Assembly (NCBI RefSeq): GCF_000426385.1
Contig: NZ_AUFG01000032.1
Location: forward strand, 1-42,557
Direction of reading: 5' to 3'
Length of the DNA: 42,557 nt
From: Arsenicicoccus bolidensis DSM 15745
Lineage (GTDB): Bacteria > Actinomycetota > Actinomycetes > Actinomycetales > Dermatophilaceae
The position numbers were made by a program, and so were the translations under genes. Shown here one piece after another: positions 37,117 through 42,557 of this stretch (positions are counted from its first letter, which is position 1; each line of letters opens with the position of its first letter). The notes beneath the pieces were generated by a model, which was given only the letters and a program-made list of their open reading frames with translations, had not been told where the DNA came from and did no database searches.

Positions 37117-38808
37117 CTAGCGGCTCGGCTCGCTCGCGACCGGGGCCGGAACGTCCAGTCGCCGGTAGGCCTCGCCCTGCGCCGGCCGCGGGTCCTCCTC
37201 GCCGCGGCGCGGCCACAGCGAGGTCGCCCGCTCGGCCTGGGCGGTGATCGTCAGCGAGGGGTTGACGCCGAGGTTGGCGCTGACCGCGGCGCCGTCGAGC
37301 ACCGAGATGCCCGGGTAGCCCCACACGCGCTGGTAGGGGTCGACCACACCCGTCTCAGGGTCGTCCGAGATCACGGCGCCGCCGAGGTAGTGCGCCGTCA
37401 TCGGCATGTCGACGACCTCGCCGACGCTGCCCCGTGCGTCGGCCGGGATCCCCGTCACCCCCTGGAGGTGGCGGGCGATGGATCGCAGCGCCGCGTGGCC
37501 GGCCGGGATCCAGGTGGGGTTGGGCTCGCCGTGCCCCTGCTCGCTCGTCATCGAGTGCCCGCCCAGCAGCCCCCGCCGATAGCTGGTCGTCAGCGAGTTG
37601 TCGCGGCTCTGCATCACCAGGCCGATGACCGTGCGCTCGCTCCACCGCCGCAGCCACAGGGACCGGGCGGCGCCGACCGGGTCGCGGGCCACCTCGCCGA
37701 GGTAGCGCACGAACCGCGGCACCCGCCCGCCGCCGGGCACGAGCAGCGCGGTCAGCCCACCCATGAGGTTGGACCCGACGCCGTAGCGGCAGTTCTCGAC
37801 GTGGGTGTCCTGGTCCGGGTGGAAGGACGAGGTGATGGCGACGCCCTTGGTCAGGTCCATGCCCGCCGGCACGCGACGGGTGCCGGCCCCGCCGATCATC
37901 TCGGAGTTGGTGCGCGTGAGCCGACCGAGGGCCGGTGACAGCCGCGGCAGGTCGCCGGTGTGCCGCAGCCGGTGGAGCAGGCGGCTCGTCCCGAAGGCGC
38001 CGGCCGCCATCACGACATACGTCGCCGTCGTCTCGCGACGGTCGCGGCCCACCCAGGCGCCGGTGCGCTCGTGCTCGACCCGGTAGCCGCGCTCGGGGCG
38101 GGACGGGTCGATGGGCCGGACCCGCGTCACGGTCCGCCGGTCCCGGATGACGGCCCCGCGCCGCTCGGCGAGCGCGAGGTAGTTCTTGACCAGGGTGTTC
38201 TTGGCGCCGACCCGGCAGCCGACCATGCAGCTGCCGCACTCGGTGCAGCCCGTCCGCGCCGGCCCCTCGCCCCCGAAGTAGGGGTCGGCCACCGTCTCCC
38301 CCGGCCGGCCGAAGTAGACGCCCACCGGCGTCTTGCGATAGCTCTCCTCGACCCCCATCTCGCGGGCGACGTCGAGCATCAGCCGCTCCACCGGCCCGTC
38401 GCAGGGGTTGGTGACGACCCCGAGCATCCGCGTCGCCTCGTCGTAGTGCGGCGACAGCTCACTCTCCCAGTCGGTGATGTGCGCCCACTGGCGGTCGCTG
38501 TAGAAGGGGCCGTGCGGGCGGTAGAGCGTGCACGCGTAGTTGAGCGAGCCACCGCCGACGCCCGCGCCGGCGAGCACGAGCACGTCGGGCAGCCGGTGGA
38601 TCCGCTGCACCCCGAAGCATCCCAGCCGCGGTGCCCACAGGAAGTTGCGCACGTCCCAGCTGGTCTTGGCGAAGTCCTCGTCCTCGAACCGCCGCCCCGC
38701 CTCCAGCACCTCCACGCGATAGCCCTTGGCGGCCAGGCGCAGCGCCGCCACCGATCCCCCGAACCCCGAGCCCACCACCAGCACGTCGACGTCTGTCACC
38801 AGGTCCAT
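37117..38808 (-). CDS. GMC-family FAD oxidoreductase, cholesterol-oxidase-like
   Basis: A 563-residue flavoprotein. The dinucleotide-binding motif is VVGSGFGGSVAALRLA (12-27), followed by GAGVGGGSLNYA, the GMC FAD region. A Cys-rich segment CTECGSCMVGCRVGAKNTL resembles the ChoD-type cholesterol oxidases of mycobacteria. The C-terminus has MTAHYLGGAVISDDPETGVV and VLDGAAVSANLGVNPSLTIT, with the active-site His and Asn of the family. It oxidises an alcohol, possibly a sterol, with O2 or another acceptor; the substrate is not certain. ATG 38808 has GAGAGG 6 nt upstream. Confidence 0.88.
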   Translation of the reverse strand: MDLVTDVDVLVVGSGFGGSVAALRLAAKGYRVEVLEAGRRFEDEDFAKTSWDVRNFLWAPRLGCFGVQRIHRLPDVLVLAGAGVGGGSLNYACTLYRPHGPFYSDRQWAHITDWESELSPHYDEATRMLGVVTNPCDGPVERLMLDVAREMGVEESYRKTPVGVYFGRPGETVADPYFGGEGPARTGCTECGSCMVGCRVGAKNTLVKNYLALAERRGAVIRDRRTVTRVRPIDPSRPERGYRVEHERTGAWVGRDRRETTATYVVMAAGAFGTSRLLHRLRHTGDLPRLSPALGRLTRTNSEMIGGAGTRRVPAGMDLTKGVAITSSFHPDQDTHVENCRYGVGSNLMGGLTALLVPGGGRVPRFVRYLGEVARDPVGAARSLWLRRWSERTVIGLVMQSRDNSLTTSYRRGLLGGHSMTSEQGHGEPNPTWIPAGHAALRSIARHLQGVTGIPADARGSVGEVVDMPMTAHYLGGAVISDDPETGVVDPYQRVWGYPGISVLDGAAVSANLGVNPSLTITAQAERATSLWPRRGEEDPRPAQGEAYRRLDVPAPVASEPSR

Positions 38809-38968
38809 GAGGCACCTCTCCCCCGGGACGACCCCGGCCGTATGGCGCCCCGCCCCGTCGCGTGGTCGCCCGCTGCCGCACAGTGTCGCACCCGCGAAGC
38901 CACCGCAGCGTCGTCGCCCCCGCGGACCGCGGAGGCGCAGGGGTCCGGTCCTCGGGCAGGCTGTCCCC

Positions 38969-40228
38969 ATGACGGTCCCCCAACCCGCCCTGCCCCGGCA
39001 CCACGTGCGACCCCGCCGCGGCTGGCTCAACGACCCCAACGGGATGACCCGCCACGGCGGGCGCTGGCACGTGTTCTACCAGCACAGCTCCGCCGCCGCG
39101 GTGCACGACCGGATCGAGTGGGGCCACGCGAGCAGCACCGACCTGGCCCGCTGGGACGAGCACGCCGTGGCCTTCGGCCCCACCACCGGCGGGCCCGACG
39201 AGTTCGGCTGCTGGTCAGGCGTCTTCGTGCCCGGCCTGGACCGCCCCGCCGTGGCGTACTCAGGCGTCGTGGACGACACCTTCGCGAGCACCGTGTGCCT
39301 GCGGTGGGCGCTCGACGACGACCTGGACCGCTGGTCCGAGCCGATCGTCGTCGGTGAGACCCCCGAGGTCGACGGCATCGCGGTCATGCGCGACCCGTTC
39401 GTGTTCACCCACGGCGGCCACCGGTGGGCGCTCCTGGGGGCCGGTCTCGACGACGGCACGCCCGCCGTCCTGCTGTACTCCTGCGACGACATCCTCGTGT
39501 GGACCTACGTCGGGCTCTGGCTCACCCACGCGGATCCCGTTGCGGCACAGCACGCCCCGGCCGACATCTGGGAGTGCCCGCAGCTCGTGAGGACCGCAGG
39601 TGGCACGGCCCTCGTGCTCAGCCTGCAGCACGAGACGATCCTCGACCGCGCGGTCTGGCTGGTGGGCGATCTCGACACGGATGCGGAGGGCCGTCCGGCG
39701 TTCACCGCCCGCAGCGGCGGGGACCTGGATGCAGGGGACGTCCTCTACGCACCGCAGGTCCTGCACGACGAGCCCGAGCCGCTGCTGATGGGCTGGGTCC
39801 GACAGGACGGGATCCCCGCTGACCCGGACGACCCGGACGCCGACCTCGTGGCGGGGTGCCTCACCTTCCCTCGTCGGCTCACGGTGGAGGGGGACGTGCT
39901 CCGCAGTCGCCTCGACCCCGCGGTGGAGTCGTTGGTGGTGCCCGAGCCAGGACGCGTGGCCCCTGCAGGCCGACCGGCCACGATCGAGGACGCGGGCGTG
40001 GTGCGCGTGCCTGGAGGCGTCGGGGAGTGGCGGCTGACCGGCCTGGCGGGCGCCGTCGGGGGGCCGGTCGGTGACGGGGTCGACGTGTGGATCGACGGCG
40101 AGGTGGTCGAGGCCCATCCCCACGACGGGAGCGCACCGAGCACGTGGTGTGACGTGGGGACGCGCGTCTGGACCGTCGAGGCCGACGTCGCTGCACAGCT
40201 GGACGCGTTGGCCCCGACGTCGCGCTGA
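38969..40228 (+). CDS. Glycoside hydrolase family 32 (sucrose/fructan hydrolase)
   Basis: A 419-residue GH32 enzyme that hydrolyses beta-fructosides such as sucrose or levan/inulin-type chains. Motifs are all present: WLNDPNG (19-25, nucleophile D22), WSG (82-84), RDP (141-143, transition-state stabiliser) and ECP (202-204, acid/base E202). The C-terminal beta-sandwich is short. No signal peptide is visible, suggesting a cytosolic enzyme. ATG 38969 lacks a strong Shine-Dalgarno. It is convergent with the SorE-like gene, with a bidirectional hairpin between them. No sugar transporter is adjacent; the nearest is the frameshifted cassette 5 kb upstream. Confidence 0.92.
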   Translation: MTVPQPALPRHHVRPRRGWLNDPNGMTRHGGRWHVFYQHSSAAAVHDRIEWGHASSTDLARWDEHAVAFGPTTGGPDEFGCWSGVFVPGLDRPAVAYSGVVDDTFASTVCLRWALDDDLDRWSEPIVVGETPEVDGIAVMRDPFVFTHGGHRWALLGAGLDDGTPAVLLYSCDDILVWTYVGLWLTHADPVAAQHAPADIWECPQLVRTAGGTALVLSLQHETILDRAVWLVGDLDTDAEGRPAFTARSGGDLDAGDVLYAPQVLHDEPEPLLMGWVRQDGIPADPDDPDADLVAGCLTFPRRLTVEGDVLRSRLDPAVESLVVPEPGRVAPAGRPATIEDAGVVRVPGGVGEWRLTGLAGAVGGPVGDGVDVWIDGEVVEAHPHDGSAPSTWCDVGTRVWTVEADVAAQLDALAPTSR

Positions 40229-40267
40229 GGCCCGGCCCGTCGAGACGGCGGGCGGACGGCATACGGC

Positions 40268-40301
40268 AGCGGCCCCCTCCCAGGATCGGGAGGGGGCCGC
40301 T
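40268..40301. terminator. Perfect bidirectional hairpin between GH32 and the dehydrogenase
   Basis: AGCGGCCCCCTCCC (40268-40281) pairs perfectly with GGGAGGGGGCCGCT (40288-40301) around AGGATC. It sits 40 bp past the GH32 stop and 12 bp past the convergent dehydrogenase stop, so it can end both transcripts. No U-tract. Confidence 0.8.
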
Positions 40302-40312
40302 CGGTCAGCAGG

Positions 40313-41581
40313 TCACTCGACCGTCGACGCCGTCTTGTGCTCGAGGAGGAACTTCTCGGCCTCCTCGTTCCAGATGTTGTTGTTGCGGCCGCAGATCTCG
40401 GCGAGGCCGGCAAAGAACTCGTCGTCCCTGCCCAGCTCGGCGAAGTCGTCGATTGCGGTCAGCGGCATGCGCACCCAGGGGTAGATGAGCTTCTTGCCAC
40501 CAGGGATGTTGGGGTAGTTGAGGACCGTCTCGGGCACGGAGTCCAGGCCGCCGATGTGGGTGACCATGAACGACGGGTTGAGGTCGCCGCGGGCGGACAT
40601 CTCGAGGGACTCGATCATGTCGCCGGTGGAGCCGCCGGAGGTGCCGACGATGTGCGTGGCCTCGTAGTGCACGTTGTAGAAGTTGAAGTCCGCGACGAAC
40701 TTCTTGTCGGTCGGGCCGGCGAAGAAGTTGAGGCAGCCGTCGAACCCGAGGATCTGGTCGCCCAGCTCGACGAGCGCCTTGACCGGGGCGTAGACGAACA
40801 CGTCGTCGTAGCCCTTGCCCTCGGGGGTGATGTCGCGCAGCAGCTGCACGGGGTCGCCACCGGTGGTGTTGACGTAGCGCAGGTCGACGCCCTTGGCCTT
40901 GGCGTCCTCGACGGTGATCAGGCTGGCGACGCGGTCGAGGCGGGCCTGGTCGATGTCGACGACGACGAGCAGCGACGGGGTGTAGGGACCGTTGATGGCG
41001 TACTCGATCGCGCCGATGCCCATGGGGCCGGCACAGCCGAGCAGGGCCATCTTGCCGCCCTTGACCGGGCCCATGAAGTGCTCGTAGACGAACGGCTTGG
41101 TGTGGTACTGCGCGTGGAACCCGCCGATGATGCACGACATCGGCTCGGCCAGACCGGCGTTCGCGAAGTAGGTGCCGTCGTAGTTGAGGACGCAGCCCTT
41201 GTCGATCGCGATCTTGGGGATGATCGTGTAGTGCGTGTCCCCGCCGAAGTAGGGGTAGGAGTAGCCGCTGGAGTAGCCGTTCTCCAGGCCCATGGCGGGC
41301 TGGATGGCGATGAGCTGACCCACCGTGTAGTCGTCCGCGTAGTCAGCGCCGACCTCGACGATCTCGCCGGCGAACTCGTGGCCGGCCATGACGGGGACCT
41401 CGGAGATGTTCGGCGGGACGCGCTTGTGGTCCTCGCCGAGGATGGTGGCCTTGTACGTCGACATGCAGATGCTGTCCGACATGACCTTCATGAGGATCTC
41501 GTCGCGCCCGATGGGGGGCAGCTCGACGTGGGTGACCTTGATCTTGCCCTTGCCGTGGATGACGGCCGCTTCAGTGCGCAT
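40313..41581 (-). CDS. Zinc-type alcohol dehydrogenase, L-sorbose-1-phosphate reductase-like
   Basis: A 422-residue medium-chain dehydrogenase resembling SorE, the L-sorbose-1-phosphate reductase, which yields glucitol-6-phosphate. Zinc ligands fit C39 (DSICMSTYK), H68 and E69 (AGHEFAGEIVEVG). The NAD(P) region is GGKMALLGCAGPMGIGAIEY, and VVVDIDQARLDR marks the cofactor-binding strand. The family-specific ends GYSYPYFGGDTHYTIIPK and RMPLTAIDDFAELG support the SorE-type call, but the true sugar-alcohol substrate is uncertain. ATG 41581 lies 6 nt after a TACGGT -10 box, indicating a leaderless mRNA. Confidence 0.88.
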   Translation of the reverse strand: MRTEAAVIHGKGKIKVTHVELPPIGRDEILMKVMSDSICMSTYKATILGEDHKRVPPNISEVPVMAGHEFAGEIVEVGADYADDYTVGQLIAIQPAMGLENGYSSGYSYPYFGGDTHYTIIPKIAIDKGCVLNYDGTYFANAGLAEPMSCIIGGFHAQYHTKPFVYEHFMGPVKGGKMALLGCAGPMGIGAIEYAINGPYTPSLLVVVDIDQARLDRVASLITVEDAKAKGVDLRYVNTTGGDPVQLLRDITPEGKGYDDVFVYAPVKALVELGDQILGFDGCLNFFAGPTDKKFVADFNFYNVHYEATHIVGTSGGSTGDMIESLEMSARGDLNPSFMVTHIGGLDSVPETVLNYPNIPGGKKLIYPWVRMPLTAIDDFAELGRDDEFFAGLAEICGRNNNIWNEEAEKFLLEHKTASTVE

Positions 41582-41587
41582 GCCTTC

Positions 41588-41616
41588 ACCGTATGAGGTC
41601 GCCCGGCTTTTGTCTA
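41588..41616 (-). promoter_or_regulatory. Promoter of the SorE-like gene
   Basis: On the minus strand -35 TAGACA (41616-41611) and -10 TACGGT (41593-41588) are separated by 17 bp, close to the vegetative sigma consensus. ATG 41581 follows 6 nt after the -10, so transcription should start at the initiation codon. Confidence 0.65.
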
Positions 41617-41630
41617 GAGGTTGACTAAAG
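41607..41630. promoter_or_regulatory. Palindromic operator over the SorE-like -35 region
   Basis: CTTTTGTC (41607-41614) and GACTAAAG (41623-41630) are inverted copies matching at 7 of 8 positions, with an 8-bp spacer. The site covers the -35 box, as expected for a repressor of LacI, GntR or DeoR type. No regulator gene is adjacent in the window. Confidence 0.55.
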
Positions 41631-41773
41631 TTCGCAGGTGCGGGCATCCCCCGTCGCCTGGCCGACCGCCGGCGACGCGCGTCTGCCCGGGCAGCCTGGC
41701 GGGCTGTCCGGGTGGACGTGTCTGTGGATGGGTCGGCTGGCGGTCGGTCGGTTGGGGGTCGCTTCGTGGTGGG

Positions 41774-42557
41774 TCAGGCGGTGAGGGCGTGGTGGCCGGG
41801 TGGGCGCGGGGCTGGGTCGCCGGGTGGGCGTGACGGTTGCCCGCCTGGTGGTGGCTGCCCGTGTCCGTCGTCGGGAGGTTCGCGTCCTGCGCTGGGAGCG
41901 CCCGCACCTGAGCCACCCTTCGCGCCCGCCCCAGTCCCCGTGCTCCCGCCGGCACCCGCGCCAGCACTGACGCGGTCGTCAGCGTCGGGCCCGGCGCCGC
42001 TGTCTGCGTTCAGGCTTGAGCCCGAGCCGTCGCGGTGGCCAGCGTCGGGGCTTGATGCGGCGTCTGCGTCGCTCTCGGGGCCGGTGCTGTGGTCGATGTC
42101 GGGTGGTGGGGTGGGGTGCCAGCCGGTCCAGGTGTGGGTGATGTCCCACTGGACGCGGGACCCGTCGGTGGTGACTCGCCCGGTGATGTGGTGGGCGTGG
42201 ATGAACCGGTGGTGGTGCCCGCACACCAGGGCCAGGTTGGCCAGGTCGGTCGGGCCGCCGTCGGCCCAGTGCACGATGTGGTGGGCCTGGCACCACGACG
42301 CGGGCGCGTCGCAGCCGGGGAAGCTGCACCCCCCGTCACGCACCTCCAGGGCGCGACGCTGCCGGGCGGTGGCCAGGCGGGTGGTGCGCCCCACGTCCAA
42401 GGGCCGACCGGCCGGGTCCAGCCAGACCGGGGTCACGTCAGCGCCGCAGGTCAGCTCCCTGGCGGCGCGGGGCCCCAGGATCGTGCCCAGGTCATCGACG
42501 CACGCGGCCGGGACCGGACACCCGCACGGCCCCCCGCCACTGGTGCCGCGCCACAGC
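41774..42557 (-). CDS. DUF222/HNH endonuclease-like protein, partial (5' end outside window)
   Basis: The frame is open to the right edge and continues beyond it. Read from the edge, it shows VDDLGTILGPRAARELTCGA, LDVGRTTRLATARQRRALEV, DGGCSFPGCDAPASWCQAHH and IVHWADGGPTDLANLALVCG, then HHHRFIHAHHITG, the complete Cys-rich plus HNH module of the 13E12/DUF222 family. About 110 residues of Ser/Gly/Ala/Pro/Asp low-complexity sequence follow to the stop at 41774. The N-terminal DUF222 domain is not in view. It is a paralogue of the degraded gene at 1846-3145. Confidence 0.88.
   Translation of the reverse strand, partial: LWRGTSGGGPCGCPVPAACVDDLGTILGPRAARELTCGADVTPVWLDPAGRPLDVGRTTRLATARQRRALEVRDGGCSFPGCDAPASWCQAHHIVHWADGGPTDLANLALVCGHHHRFIHAHHITGRVTTDGSRVQWDITHTWTGWHPTPPPDIDHSTGPESDADAASSPDAGHRDGSGSSLNADSGAGPDADDRVSAGAGAGGSTGTGAGAKGGSGAGAPSAGREPPDDGHGQPPPGGQPSRPPGDPAPRPPGHHALTA

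Noticed and set aside
41652-41677. CGTCGCC/GGCGACG hairpin as terminator of the right-edge HNH gene
   Set aside because: It lies nearly 100 nt past the stop with a 12-nt loop and 7-bp stem, too weak in this G+C context.
1-42557. tRNA, rRNA, CRISPR or prophage genes
   Set aside because: I looked for CCA-ended cloverleafs, repeat-spacer arrays and phage structural motifs and saw none.

Overview
The window is a high-G+C chromosome segment of an actinobacterium. G/C-ending codons dominate, and several genes have leaderless starts (a TANNNT -10 box 6-8 nt before ATG/GTG). Families such as DUF6541, an actinobacterial PTH2-domain protein and DUF222/HNH (13E12) proteins are present. A member of or near the Intrasporangiaceae is my guess from memory, not a demonstrated placement. 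I saw no tRNA, rRNA, CRISPR array or prophage.

Left edge (1-3.2 kb): a complete ISL3-type insertion sequence with 26-bp inverted ends, then a decayed DUF222/HNH gene. A second, intact-looking DUF222/HNH gene runs off the right edge. 3.2-11.2 kb: hrpA helicase, a DUF2249 protein, a DUF6541 membrane protein and a hemerythrin-like protein on the minus strand, divergent from a winged-helix regulator with a Cys-rich C-terminus. The hemerythrin and DUF2249 proteins carry Gly/Cys-rich tails, which suggests a small redox or nitrosative-stress module. 11.2-15.9 kb: an alpha/beta hydrolase whose nucleophile position is Gly, a full-length acyl-CoA-ligase homologue that has lost every catalytic motif, and an intact FadD. 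15.9-19.7 kb: a PTH2-domain protein, a single-pass membrane protein, a DUF1232-like protein and a glutamine-synthetase-family enzyme.

19.9-25.1 kb: a five-gene peptide/nickel-type ABC importer operon with ATGA overlaps. 25.2-30.6 kb: serA, a tandem-GNAT acetyltransferase, a secreted subtilase and an MpaB/DUF2236 oxygenase. 30.7-33.9 kb: a sugar-type ABC cassette whose binding-protein gene carries one frameshift and which has no ATPase gene. 34-35.9 kb: a 54-residue acidic protein, a quercetinase-like cupin and an HSL-type esterase. 35.9-37 kb: metA with a TTG start and, upstream, an RNA that folds like a SAM-I/IV clan riboswitch. 37.1-41.6 kb: a GMC (cholesterol-oxidase-like) oxidoreductase, a GH32 glycosidase and a SorE-like zinc dehydrogenase with a clear promoter and operator.

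Two points stand out at whole-window scale. The word GTATGNC/GNCATAC is strikingly frequent, and most of the few GTATG sites fit it. Gene ends are often marked by long perfect hairpins without a U-tract. The best candidates for unusual biology are the SAM riboswitch on metA, the dead-enzyme tandem beside fadD, and the HTH/hemerythrin/DUF2249 module.
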